Below, piece by piece: positions 1 to 10,717 of a stretch of DNA of 64,000 nt (within the stretch, counting starts at the first letter, position 1; each line of letters starts with the position of its first letter). Made by a program: the position numbers and the translations under genes. The notes under the pieces were generated by a model. It was given only the letters and a program-made list of their open reading frames with translations, had not been told where the DNA came from and ran no database searches. The stretch is taken from contig JAYSYJ010000281.1 in the NCBI GenBank assembly GCA_043727675.1, positions 1 through 64,000 of the forward strand, given 5' to 3'. The DNA is from JALHQU01 sp043727675 (GTDB lineage Bacteria; Planctomycetota; Planctomycetia; Gemmatales; Gemmataceae).

Positions 1-327
1 CACGCGGCTGATCACGTGGATCGTGTCGCCAATGAACACGGGTGAAAGGAACTTCCATTCCGTCACGCTGAGCAGAGCCACGGTTTTCATGGTGGGCGAA
101 TGGAGACTCAGGCCACTGGCAATGCTGAAGATGCCGAAGCCGTGGGCGATGGGCCGGCGATAGGCGGTGGTCTTGGCGAATTCGTGATCGGTGTGGATGG
201 CGTTGTAGTCGCCGCTGAAGCCGGCAAATGTCACGACGTCGGTTTCGGTGATCGTGCGGCCGGGGGATTGCCAAGCATGGCCGACCTCGAGATCTTCGAA
301 CAGGTGAACGGGCGATTGCAAAGTCAT
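1..327 (-). CDS. MaoC-like (R)-specific enoyl-CoA hydratase, 3' end outside window
   Basis: The minus strand is open from an ATG at 327 to the window edge (109 codons, no stop), so the C-terminus is missing. The start is followed by FEDLEVG (residues 10-16) and the hydratase-2 signature FSGDYNAIH (37-45). Asp40 and His45 are in the catalytic positions of the MaoC hot-dog fold, and AHG follows at 61-63. Family members hydrate trans-2-enoyl-CoA to (R)-3-hydroxyacyl-CoA, or act on related CoA substrates. About 109 of the usual 140-160 residues are visible. The substrate cannot be told from sequence. The assignment as a MaoC-domain protein is firm; the physiological role is open. Confidence 0.85.
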   Translation of the reverse strand, partial: MTLQSPVHLFEDLEVGHAWQSPGRTITETDVVTFAGFSGDYNAIHTDHEFAKTTAYRRPIAHGFGIFSIASGLSLHSPTMKTVALLSVTEWKFLSPVFIGDTIHVISRV

Positions 328-460
328 CGTCACTCTCGGCACGAAACGGTGGGCCAGGGGATCTTTACTTATAAATATGGTGCCCGTCTCTCAAAGCAAC
401 CACCACGTTCTCCGTTGGGTGCGGCAAATCTTTCTTGCGGTCAGATCCGCAGGATTTCGG

Positions 461-672
461 CCCTGAAAGGGCCGTTCCAATAGCCCAGGTCGGAGCCGGC
501 GGAGGCCTGGGAGCCCCGTACCGGAAAACGGTCTCCGTCCTGAAGGGACGGTTCGGAGCAGTCCTTGGAACCGCCCTTTCAGGGCGTCTCCATTTCTCGG
601 ATCGCAGTACCCAGGCCTCCGGCCGCTGCGCGACCTTCGACCTGGGCTGATAGAACGGCCATTTCAGGGCCA
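461..672. repeat. Composite imperfect palindromic intergenic repeat
   Basis: The left arm begins with CCCTGAAAGGGCCGTTC (461-477), continues through TAGCCCAGGTCG (481-492) and ends in GGAGGCCTGGG (501-511). The right arm carries the same blocks in reverse complement and reverse order: CCCAGGCCTCCGG (610-622), CGACCTGGGCTGA (638-650) and GAACGGCCATTTCAGGGCC (653-671). Between them lie two more copies of the core, CCTGAAGGGACGGTTC (539-554) and GAACCGCCCTTTCAGGGC (568-585). So four copies of a CCTGAAAGGGCCGTTC-like core alternate in orientation. This is direct sequence structure. It resembles REP-type or other dispersed intergenic repeats; its function is unknown. Confidence 0.75.
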
Positions 673-783
673 AAATCGGCCGCCAGAAAAATTTGCCAGA
701 CACTTCTCCGTTGGAGTTCAACCTTCAAGTTCTCTTAACGTAATCGAGTCTTGGAGGTTCCGCGCCTCTCTGACATAGCGCAA

Positions 784-824
784 CAAAAAAACCGGGCCGG
801 GGATTGGTTAATCCCCGGCCCGGT
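784..824 (-). terminator. Rho-independent terminator of katG
   Basis: A perfect 15-bp inverted repeat (791-805 pairing with 810-824, 4-nt loop) is followed on the minus strand by a run of U (784-791). It lies 13 nt downstream of the katG stop, the right position and orientation for an intrinsic terminator. Confidence 0.9.
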
Positions 825-837
825 CAAGACACCAATT

Positions 838-3195
<2,358 letters not shown>

Positions 3196-3292
3196 TCTCC
3201 ACTCGGGAAAGGAGCCTCCCACCGGGAAGCCATCACTTCTAGTCTTACCCGAAATGGATGGCAGCCTTGCATATTTCTTGCGGATACATTCC

Positions 3293-3329
3293 ATAGTCTG
3301 TATCTATGGACATTCTAGTGCTCATTGTC
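3293..3329. promoter_or_regulatory. Probable OxyR operator between katG and oxyR
   Basis: ATAGTCTGTATCTAT (3293-3307) matches the OxyR half-operator pattern ATAG-N7-CTAT. It is followed at the correct 7-nt spacing by a weaker second element, CTAGTGCTCATTGTC (3315-3329). The site lies in the divergent katG/oxyR intergenic region, ending just before the oxyR ATG. This geometry allows activation of katG and autorepression of oxyR. That OxyR binds here is an inference from the motif and gene order. Confidence 0.75.
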
Positions 3330-3330
3330 G

Positions 3331-4203
3331 ATGGTCAAACACGTGGAACTCCAACAACTCCGCTATTTCCTCGCCTTGGCCCGCCTGGGGAATTTCACGC
3401 GTGCCGCCGAGGCGTGCCATGTGGCCCAGCCGACGTTGAGCCAACAGATTGCCAAACTCGAACAAGAGTTCGGCGTGCCACTCTTCGACCGCTTGGCACG
3501 GGGTGCTGAACTCACGGCCGCCGGACGGGTCTTGCGGGAACGGGCCGAACAAGCGCTCGGGTTGCTCGACGACGCCAAGGCGAGCGTGAGTGCCGATGCC
3601 AGCGCCGGCCGCCTCACCGTTGCGGCGATCCCGACCATCGCCCCGTATTTTCTGCCGAAGGTGCTGTTGCAGTTCGCCGCCGAGTACCCCGAGGTGAAGC
3701 TCGAAGTCCGCGAGGAGACCACCGCCGACTGTTTGGCGAAATTGACGGCGGGCGAAATCGACCTCGCGGTGTTGGCTCTGCCCGTGCGCGGGGATCACCT
3801 GAATTCGCAAACGTTGTTCACCGAGGAATTGTTGTTGGCCGTGTCTGAGGGGCACCGCTTGGCCACGAAACCGCAAGTGCGCTTGAAAGACTTGACCGAC
3901 GAATCGTTCGTGCTGCTCCACGAGGCGCACTGCCTGAGCGGCCAGGCGATGAACTTCTGCACCCGGCACGCCCTCGCGCCACTCATCACGGCCCGGCTGC
4001 ATCAACTCGGCACGGTGTTGGAATTGGTACGACTCGGGCAGGGTGTCTCGTTGGTGCCGGCGATGGCCGTCGGCGTCCACCCCGGTTTGGTCTACCGTTC
4101 GTTGGCCGGCGAGAAGCCGACCCGAATCGTCGGCGCCGTCTGGAGCCGGCTCCGCTTCCACGGGCCACTGTTGCAAGCGTTCCTGGATCAGTTGGCCGGG
4201 TGA
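3331..4203 (+). CDS. oxyR: LysR-family hydrogen-peroxide sensor OxyR
   Basis: LysR-type regulator of 290 residues. An N-terminal winged helix-turn-helix (about residues 5-62, including FTRAAEACHVAQPTLSQQI) is followed by a periplasmic-binding-fold sensor domain (about 92-290). The redox pair is Cys201 and Cys210 in HCLSGQAMNFC, aligning with the disulfide-forming cysteines of E. coli OxyR (HCLRDQAMGFC). This separates it from generic LysR proteins. It is divergent from katG with an OxyR-like operator between them. The ATG at 3331 is preferred; an in-frame TTG two codons upstream would add only two residues. Confidence 0.93.
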   Translation: MVKHVELQQLRYFLALARLGNFTRAAEACHVAQPTLSQQIAKLEQEFGVPLFDRLARGAELTAAGRVLRERAEQALGLLDDAKASVSADASAGRLTVAAIPTIAPYFLPKVLLQFAAEYPEVKLEVREETTADCLAKLTAGEIDLAVLALPVRGDHLNSQTLFTEELLLAVSEGHRLATKPQVRLKDLTDESFVLLHEAHCLSGQAMNFCTRHALAPLITARLHQLGTVLELVRLGQGVSLVPAMAVGVHPGLVYRSLAGEKPTRIVGAVWSRLRFHGPLLQAFLDQLAG

Positions 4204-4286
4204 ACTGGCCGCGAATCCGCTTCGCGGTTACTGTACCATTTCATCGACGGGCCGAACAACAGCACTCACGACGTTCGAGGCAGTTC

Positions 4287-5252
4287 ATGATTGCGATCAC
4301 CGGTGCAGCGGGGTTCATTGGCTCAAATCTCGCGCTGCGTCTCGCCCACGAGGGGCACGACCTGCTGCTCGTCGATCACCCGCTCCGGGCCGCCAAAGTG
4401 CCCAATTGGGTCGGGCTGAGCGGCTTCCGATTTCTCGATCACGACCGATTCTTAACGACTCTCGCATCGGACTCCCCTCCGCTCGACGCCATCTTCCATC
4501 TCGGGGCGTGCAGCTCCACCACCGAGACCGACTGGGACTATCTCCAGCGGAATAACATCGATTACACACGCACCTTGTGGGACTGGTGCACGGCCCACGA
4601 ACGGCCGTTGCTGTACGCCTCCAGTGCCGCCACCTACGGCGACGGTGCCCTCGGTTTCGACGACCGCACCGCTCCGACCGAACTTCAACCGCTCAACCTC
4701 TACGGGAAGAGCAAGAACGATTTCGACGCCTGGGCACTGGCGGAGGTGGCCGCCGGTCAGCCCGCCCCGCCCCACTGGGCCGGGTTGAAGTTCTTCAACG
4801 TCTACGGCCCGCGTGAGATTCACAAAGTCCGCATGGCGAGCGTGGTCTATCAAGCGTGGCGCCAAGTGAAGGCAAGCGGCACGGTGAAGCTGTTCCGCTC
4901 CACCGTGCCCGACGCGCCGGACGGCGGTCAACAGCGCGACTTTGTCTTCGTCGGTGATTGCGTCGATCACCTGCATTCACTCTGGCAAAACCCGGTTCCG
5001 AGCGGGCTTTACAACTCCGGCACCGGCTCGGCCCGGACGTTCCTCGATCTGGCCCGCGCCGTCTTCGCCGCACTCGACCGCGAACCCGATATCCGGTTCA
5101 TCGACATGCCGACCGACTTGGCGGGACGGTATCAAAGCTTCACCCAAGCCGAGATGACCAAACTCCGCGAGACCGGCTACGGAACCGAGTCCACCACTTT
5201 GGAAGACGGCGTCCGGGTGACCGTGCAATGGCTCGAGGAGAACGACGGATGA
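4287..5252 (+). CDS. hldD: ADP-L-glycero-D-manno-heptose 6-epimerase
   Basis: Short-chain (extended SDR) epimerase of 321 residues, the usual size, making the ADP-heptose precursor of LPS core. The Rossmann motif GAAGFIG is at residues 6-12. HEGACSSTTE-type (here HLGACSSTTETDWD) and SSAATYG motifs follow, then the catalytic YGKSK with Tyr139 and Lys143. FNVYGPRE, MASV, RDFVFVGD and GRYQSFTQAEMTKLR are all characteristic of HldD/RfaD rather than of other epimerases. The ATG at 4287 directly precedes IAITGAAGFIG; the longer open frame upstream has no homology. Its stop overlaps the next gene by 4 nt (ATGA), so the two are probably co-transcribed. Confidence 0.93.
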   Translation: MIAITGAAGFIGSNLALRLAHEGHDLLLVDHPLRAAKVPNWVGLSGFRFLDHDRFLTTLASDSPPLDAIFHLGACSSTTETDWDYLQRNNIDYTRTLWDWCTAHERPLLYASSAATYGDGALGFDDRTAPTELQPLNLYGKSKNDFDAWALAEVAAGQPAPPHWAGLKFFNVYGPREIHKVRMASVVYQAWRQVKASGTVKLFRSTVPDAPDGGQQRDFVFVGDCVDHLHSLWQNPVPSGLYNSGTGSARTFLDLARAVFAALDREPDIRFIDMPTDLAGRYQSFTQAEMTKLRETGYGTESTTLEDGVRVTVQWLEENDG

Positions 5253-6367
5253 TCGTGCCACCGCTCGACCTCAGCCGGCTCCGCGTCTTCCCGCTCGCCG
5301 AGCGCACGAGCTTGACGCGGGCCGACGACATTTTGATCGACCCCGACTCGGCGGCACCGGTCTGCTCGGAATTGAATGCGCGGTTGATCCGCGATTGTGC
5401 GACGAAGATCCTCGATGCCCGACGGCGCGGGGCGAGCATCCTGCTCATCTACGGTGCCCACCTACTCCGCAACGGCACGGCGCGCATTCTCGAACGGATG
5501 ATGGCCCGCGGTTGGCTCAGCCACTTGGCCACCAACGGCGCGGGCACCATCCACGATTGGGAATACGCTTGGTTCGGCGCCAGCACCGAAAGCGTCGAAG
5601 CCGGCGTGGCGAGTGGTCAGTTCGGCACTTGGCACGAAACCGCCACGAATATCCACCTGGCGCTCATGGCCGGCGCCTTGGATCATCTCGGCTACGGCCG
5701 GGCACTCGGGCGATTCATCGCCGAGAACGGTGCGACGTTGCCCACGGTCGAGGAGTTGCTGGCCGCCATCGTGGCCGACCCTGGACATGAGCTTACCTCC
5801 GCCCGCGCGGATCTGTTGCGGACAATCCGCTCGCAACAGTGGGCCACGGGGCGCATCACGGTTCAACACCGCTGGCAGCAAGCATCGATCTTGGGTTCCG
5901 CCTTCAAGCACGGTGTTCCCGTCACCGTCCATCCGGGGATTGGCTACGACATCATCTCGAACCACCCAGTTTTCAACGGCGCGGTCATCGGCCGGGCCGG
6001 CGAGTGGGACTTCAAACTGTTCGGCGGATCAATCGAGCGGTTGGACGGCGGCGTCGTGCTCTCCGTCGGCTCGGCGATCATGGGGCCCCAAGTGTTCGAG
6101 AAGAGCCTGAGCTGTGTCAACAACATCCGACTTCAAGACGGCCGGGAGATTGTCCGGAACCACACGATTTACGTGGTCGATCTCCAAGACGGCGGCGGTT
6201 GGGATTGGAGCACGGGCGAACCGCCGAAGACCAACCCGGCCTATTATTTGCGCTTCTGCAAAAGTTATTCGCGGATGGGGGGAGCCATGCACTACCTGCC
6301 GTGCGACAATGCCGCGTTCATTCACAACCTGTACCACGAACTGAACCGGCAGGAGTTTCGGGCATGA
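5249..6367 (+). CDS. Deoxyhypusine-synthase-like conserved protein, function unknown
   Basis: A 372-residue protein recalling a family found in Deltaproteobacteria and Planctomycetes that databases often label deoxyhypusine synthase family or hypothetical. Conserved-looking blocks are a YGAHLLRNG stretch (about 72-80), TNGAGTIHDWE (95-105), HGVPVTVHPGIGYDII (about 220-235) and VLSVGSAIMGPQVFEK. These suggest a Rossmann-like nucleotide- or sugar-binding fold, but true deoxyhypusine synthases modify eIF5A, which bacteria lack. It starts in an ATGA overlap with hldD and ends in another ATGA overlap with the next gene, so translation is coupled. A role in heptose or other sugar metabolism is only a guess from context. 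Confidence 0.6.
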   Translation: MIVPPLDLSRLRVFPLAERTSLTRADDILIDPDSAAPVCSELNARLIRDCATKILDARRRGASILLIYGAHLLRNGTARILERMMARGWLSHLATNGAGTIHDWEYAWFGASTESVEAGVASGQFGTWHETATNIHLALMAGALDHLGYGRALGRFIAENGATLPTVEELLAAIVADPGHELTSARADLLRTIRSQQWATGRITVQHRWQQASILGSAFKHGVPVTVHPGIGYDIISNHPVFNGAVIGRAGEWDFKLFGGSIERLDGGVVLSVGSAIMGPQVFEKSLSCVNNIRLQDGREIVRNHTIYVVDLQDGGGWDWSTGEPPKTNPAYYLRFCKSYSRMGGAMHYLPCDNAAFIHNLYHELNRQEFRA

Positions 6368-7353
6368 GCAAAATGCTAGCGGTCGCGCTGTTGGCCGCGC
6401 TGAGCTTGGGAAATGCCACCGCCGCGCCGGTGCCGAAACCACCGGAGGGCGTGATCCTGATCACGTCGTTTAACAAGACGATGCCGATGGAAATCGTGAA
6501 GCCCAATGGCACCTCGGTCAAAGTGATCACATCGACCGAATTGCTCCAGCCTTGGCAGGCGAGTTTGTCACCCGACGGCAGCCGCGTGGCTTATCTCAAT
6601 GTTCCCAAGACGATGCCAGGACGGGACAAGCAATCGTCGGAGCAGAGTATCTGTTGGCGCGACCTGGATGCCAAGGACGGCACCCCGCCGAAGATCATCG
6701 TCGATGTGGCGTACTCGCCACAACTATTCTGGGCAGCCAACGGGAAGAGCATTTACTATTCGCTGGTCGATCCGGACAAACGCGTTTGGGCCCACACCCG
6801 TGAAATCGAGTTCGAGAGCTGGATTTACGACTCTGCCACCGAAAAGAGGACACGGTTAAAAATTCCGAAGGAACACAGCATTCTCGCGGTCTCACCGGAC
6901 GGGAAGAATTTGATCACGCACAACTTGGATAGCCACAGCTTGACGTTTACCATTTTCATGACACCGTTGAAAACGCTGAAGCCCGAGAGCATTGCTGGGC
7001 ACATGGTGACGGGCATGGTCGATCCGAAGTTTTCTCCGGATAGTAAACGAGTCGTGTTCGGTCGGATGGAATTCGAAAGACCGCAGATGAATATCACTGT
7101 AGCGTTTTTCATCATCGATCTGGAAACGAAGAACGAAACGCGACTGAAACTTCCTAAACGTGGTATTGATTACATCTGTTGGAGTCCCGATGGCAAACGG
7201 TTCGCGTATCACTGGGTTGCCCGTGTCCCTGGGCTGGATGGTAAGATCGAGCATGCCAGCCGTGTGACTGTTTGCAACACGGACGGCTCGGATTCCAAAG
7301 TGATCGTGAAGCGCGGGCCGGACGAAGATATTACAGGCCTCGATTGGCGCTGA
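6364..7353 (+). CDS. Exported TolB/WD40-like beta-propeller protein
   Basis: A 329-residue protein with a signal peptide (KMLAVALLAALSLGNATAAP, residues 3-22). The mature chain contains several propeller-type blades marked by LSPDGSRVAYL, FWAANGKSIYYS, VSPDGKNLITH, FSPDSKRVVFG and WSPDGKRFAYH. This SPDG pattern is typical of PD40/TolB-like propellers that bind peptides or proteins in the periplasm. The start ATG overlaps the preceding stop (ATGA). No catalytic motif was seen. The partner is unknown. Confidence 0.7.
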   Translation: MSKMLAVALLAALSLGNATAAPVPKPPEGVILITSFNKTMPMEIVKPNGTSVKVITSTELLQPWQASLSPDGSRVAYLNVPKTMPGRDKQSSEQSICWRDLDAKDGTPPKIIVDVAYSPQLFWAANGKSIYYSLVDPDKRVWAHTREIEFESWIYDSATEKRTRLKIPKEHSILAVSPDGKNLITHNLDSHSLTFTIFMTPLKTLKPESIAGHMVTGMVDPKFSPDSKRVVFGRMEFERPQMNITVAFFIIDLETKNETRLKLPKRGIDYICWSPDGKRFAYHWVARVPGLDGKIEHASRVTVCNTDGSDSKVIVKRGPDEDITGLDWR

Positions 7354-7390
7354 CTCAGCCCGACCTCACCCCTGACCAGGCGAACCCCGA

Positions 7391-8803
7391 ATGCGCGTCT
7401 TCCTCGCTGTCATCGTGCTCGTCGTCAACGGGGTGGCCATCGCACAAGCTCCGGTTGGGGCCGCTAGCGTTTGGCCCACCGATGTGGTCACACTGGCCAA
7501 CGGGGCGAAGTTCCAAGGGCTGATCGTCGACGAGAATATCCTCGGGATGACATTCCAAACCGTGAAGCGGCCACCGGGTCGACCGACGCTCACGTTCACC
7601 ACGTTCTTCACGAAAAAGGAACTCGACAAAGTTCAACGGCTGAGCGAAACCGATCGGGCCACCCTGAAAGCCCGGCTCGCCGAACTCGACAGCAACGGTA
7701 CCGGCGAGCGCATCCGGATGGACGCGCTCGTCCTCGCATCGGTGGAGTGGCTCGGCCAAAAGAACGGAGCCAAGCGTTACGAAGCCGATCAATTCGTGCT
7801 CATCAGTGCGGCGCCGGAAGAAGTGACCCGCCGGGCCACCGTGCGACTGGAACAAATCTACACGGCGTTCGCCCGCTTCCTGCCACCGCGTTTCGAAGCA
7901 CCGCGACCGACCTCGGTGGAATTGGCCGGCGACCTCGACCAATATCAGCAACTGGTCAAGCCGAGCGCCGGGCAGATCCTCAACGCCGCGGTCTTCCTGC
8001 CATCGGAGAACCGCATCCTCTGTGGCACCGACCTGCGCCGACTCGGCGACGAACTGCACCGCACACGCTTGCACCACCTACAACAAATTGCCGCCACCGA
8101 CCGGTACGAAAAAGAGATCCGCGAGCTTTACAAAGGGAGCAAACCCGATCTCGACCGGTTTCTGACCACGTTGAAGCGTGAGCGTGAGAAAGTCTACGCC
8201 GCCGACCGTGAAAACGACCGCACCTTCGACGCCGCAACCCGCCGGCTCTTCGCCATTCTGTATCACGAAGCGTTCCATTCCTACGCCATGACATTCGTCT
8301 ATCCGGTGCGAACCGTCGCGGAGATCGTCGGCGGAAAAGGCACCGGGGAACTGCCACGCTTCTTGAACGAAGGGCTAGCCCAATTGTTTGAACATCCGCT
8401 GATCGAAGCGGGAGAACTCCGAGTCGGTCACGCCGATCCGGAGCGGTTGAGACGCATCCACGATTGGCTCAACGGGAAAGCCAAACCGGGCGATGCGGCT
8501 GTGTTGGTGCCACTCGCCGACCTGTTGAAAGCCGGCAAAGAGACCTTCCTGGCGGCCCACGCCAACCAGCAGGCCAGCGCCGACCGAACGTACCTCACCT
8601 GTTGGGGACTGGCGTTTTACTTGATGTTCGAAAAGAACCTGATTGGCTCCAAAGCCTTCGACGACTATCTGAAAGCCGTCAACACCGGCACCGAACCGGC
8701 GAAGGCGTTTACAGCCTTGGTCGGTCAGGATTTGCCGGCGTTCGAAAACGACTGGCACGACTATTTGAAGAAGCTTCAACCCGACGGCACCGTGCGAAAG
8801 TGA
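7391..8803 (+). CDS. Exported DUF1570-type zinc metalloprotease
   Basis: A 470-residue protein with an N-terminal signal peptide (residues 1-19, ending AIAQA). The C-terminal half carries HEAFH (His292-Glu293-His296), a HExxH zinc motif, followed by FLNEGLAQLFE, whose Glu is placed to be the third ligand of a gluzincin. This arrangement matches DUF1570 proteins common in planctomycetes. The N-terminal part has no recognised domain. The 37-nt gap to the preceding propeller gene could place it in the same transcript. It is convergent with the porin gene, which ends 1 nt away. Confidence 0.7.
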   Translation: MRVFLAVIVLVVNGVAIAQAPVGAASVWPTDVVTLANGAKFQGLIVDENILGMTFQTVKRPPGRPTLTFTTFFTKKELDKVQRLSETDRATLKARLAELDSNGTGERIRMDALVLASVEWLGQKNGAKRYEADQFVLISAAPEEVTRRATVRLEQIYTAFARFLPPRFEAPRPTSVELAGDLDQYQQLVKPSAGQILNAAVFLPSENRILCGTDLRRLGDELHRTRLHHLQQIAATDRYEKEIRELYKGSKPDLDRFLTTLKREREKVYAADRENDRTFDAATRRLFAILYHEAFHSYAMTFVYPVRTVAEIVGGKGTGELPRFLNEGLAQLFEHPLIEAGELRVGHADPERLRRIHDWLNGKAKPGDAAVLVPLADLLKAGKETFLAAHANQQASADRTYLTCWGLAFYLMFEKNLIGSKAFDDYLKAVNTGTEPAKAFTALVGQDLPAFENDWHDYLKKLQPDGTVRK

Positions 8804-10456
8804 TCACCAGCGGTAGTTCGCCTGCAGGAAGAACAAGCTGGTGTCGAAGCCATCCTTCTGACCCGCCGGGGCCGTCTTCTTGATGAACTCACCGGCGTAC
8901 AGGTGAGCGTACCCGACCAAGATGTCCGCGTGCTTGCTCACGTGGAAGTTGGCGATCAAATCCAGTTCCTGGCCGACGTCCCGTCCCGCTCGGCCGGTCG
9001 GATCGAACCGGCTGACGTTCCCGGCCTTGTTGTACAACGCGTCCCGTTTGTTCGCCAACTGGAAGCTGTGGAACTGGGTGTTCAACGTCAGCCACTTCGC
9101 CGGGTAGACGTACAAGTGGGCGTTCACGTCTTGGGCGTTCTGCCGACCGACGATGTCGACCCAGCCCTGGTAGTAGTGACCGAACGGGTACAGCGTGTTG
9201 AAGGTGTTCAGGTTGCCGCTGCCGGGGCTGCCGTCGCCCGTGGAGTAGTCGTAGTAGCCCCAGATCGTCGGACTCCACGGCAGCTCTTTGAAGTTGTAGC
9301 CGAGGCCGGCGGACACCATCCCCGCGACCACATTTTGCGACGCCTGGCGACCGAGTTGCAGCGCCGACTCGATATCCCAAAGGAAGCCGGAGTCGTCCCC
9401 GGCGTAGCGGCCACCGAGCGTGTTGATGGTGAAGTTCCCGCGCTGCAACCCACGCTGGTTGACGGTGTTGTTATTCGTGAGCACCAAGTCGTACAGATCG
9501 ACCGTGTGGCCTTTCTTCGGGCGGTACGTCGCGAAGATCCCGGCGAAGTTCTGCTGGTTGTCCGCCCAGTCGAGCCGGTTCGTATTCGGGATCACCGGCT
9601 GCGTCCAGAACGCGTTGACGTCCCATTTCTCGCCGGTGCGAAGAATGCTCACGCCTTGAAACGTCCGCCGGGTGTTGGCCCAGTCGAGGGTGGACACGAG
9701 TCGCTGCGAACCGAAGAGCAGCTCTTGCCGGCCGACCCGGAGGTACGCCGGCTTGCCCATCACGTCGCCGAGTTTGAAATCGAGGAAGAGGTTCAAAAAA
9801 TCGAACCCGGTTTGGTCGATCGGCAGCGACGGCAAATCCTGCGAGTTCGAGAACGCCGCGATTCCTTCGGCGAACAATCGCACCCGGTCTTGGTACCACA
9901 GGTCGCCGTAGATCCGCTGCCGGGTCAGGGTGTACGAGTTGTTGCCACGCCCCAAGCGGCTGTTGTACTCTTCCATCTGCCGCACCCACGACTGCCCGCC
10001 GAGGCTGAGCAGGAAGTCGTCGCCGAGTTTCATCCGTTTGAGCGGATCGAAAAAGTCGCGCTCGGCGTTGTCGGGTTTATCGAGGTATCGGAAGTCGACG
10101 TCGAACGACGATTGGCCCATCAGGGCGAAGCGCGGGTACGGGTACGTCGGCGGCGCTTGGCTCGGCGTTCCCCTCACCGCGTCCAAAATCGAGTAGTACC
10201 CCGGCCCGGTCGGCGGCACTTGGAACGCCCCCGCACGTGGCTGGGGTCGCACTGGCGGAACGTTCTTGAAATCGAAGGCGATCGGGCCGCAAGTGGCACA
10301 AGGAAGTGCCGACGGTGGCGCGGGACTCGGAGATTCCGGCAAAACGATGGTCGAGGACTGTTCGAGTGGGACAACCAGAGCCGGTTCTTGCGCCGAGGCG
10401 GTGCCGAGAACGGCGAAGGCGACCGGTAGAATCAACGGGCGAAGGAAACGAGTCAT
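8804..10456 (-). CDS. Outer-membrane porin of the alginate-export family
   Basis: A 550-residue protein starting at the ATG at 10456 (TRFLRPLILPVAFAVLGTASAQ signal peptide); the longer frame upstream is not signal-like. A Pro-rich segment of about 75 residues precedes a beta-rich region with alternating aromatic strands (DFRYLDKPDNAERDFFDPLKRM, WVRQMEEYN, RVRLFAEGI, YLRVGRQELLFGSQRLVS, RTFQGVSI). The GRQELLFG...L block and the C-terminal aromatic end ANYRW are typical of alginate_exp-type beta-barrels. It probably forms a diffusion channel for an anionic or carbohydrate substrate. The substrate cannot be deduced. It ends against the DUF1570 gene without a visible terminator. Confidence 0.75.
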   Translation of the reverse strand: MTRFLRPLILPVAFAVLGTASAQEPALVVPLEQSSTIVLPESPSPAPPSALPCATCGPIAFDFKNVPPVRPQPRAGAFQVPPTGPGYYSILDAVRGTPSQAPPTYPYPRFALMGQSSFDVDFRYLDKPDNAERDFFDPLKRMKLGDDFLLSLGGQSWVRQMEEYNSRLGRGNNSYTLTRQRIYGDLWYQDRVRLFAEGIAAFSNSQDLPSLPIDQTGFDFLNLFLDFKLGDVMGKPAYLRVGRQELLFGSQRLVSTLDWANTRRTFQGVSILRTGEKWDVNAFWTQPVIPNTNRLDWADNQQNFAGIFATYRPKKGHTVDLYDLVLTNNNTVNQRGLQRGNFTINTLGGRYAGDDSGFLWDIESALQLGRQASQNVVAGMVSAGLGYNFKELPWSPTIWGYYDYSTGDGSPGSGNLNTFNTLYPFGHYYQGWVDIVGRQNAQDVNAHLYVYPAKWLTLNTQFHSFQLANKRDALYNKAGNVSRFDPTGRAGRDVGQELDLIANFHVSKHADILVGYAHLYAGEFIKKTAPAGQKDGFDTSLFFLQANYRW

Positions 10457-10717
10457 CGGGCACCTTGGATCGGTGATCAAAATCAACGGGCCACTGGGGA
10501 GGTCTGGCGCTGCTGTGTGGAATGGGACTGATGTAGATTTCGGACGGATTGCACCGACTGATTGAGCAGACCACTGCCCACGAGTAGCAAGAATACACCC
10601 CCACGAGCGGTAACTCCCGCAAAGGTCATACAACCGGAGCGCCTGATGCGATCAGTTGTGTTAATATGTATATACTATACAGACGCTGTCGAGTCAAATC
10701 AAAATGTGAAAAGAGAT

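Larger units (their letters stand above)
328..837. other. Intergenic region, 510 bp, carrying a palindromic repeat and a terminator
   Basis: No convincing gene lies between the MaoC-like gene and katG. Short open frames here have no recognisable protein features. Two structures are visible and listed separately: a long imperfect inverted repeat (461-672) and the katG terminator (784-824). An AT-rich stretch at about 367-378 lies upstream of the MaoC-like gene on its strand and could hold its promoter, but I cannot fix a -35/-10 pair. Confidence 0.7.

Noticed and set aside
4958..5248. N-terminal extension of the frame that ends at 6367
   Set aside because: It overlaps the conserved C-terminus of HldD in another frame and is Arg-rich; the ATG at 5249 in an ATGA overlap is the natural start.
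5839..6363. N-terminal extension of the propeller gene
   Set aside because: Lies inside the preceding gene in a different frame; the ATG at 6364 starts a signal peptide.
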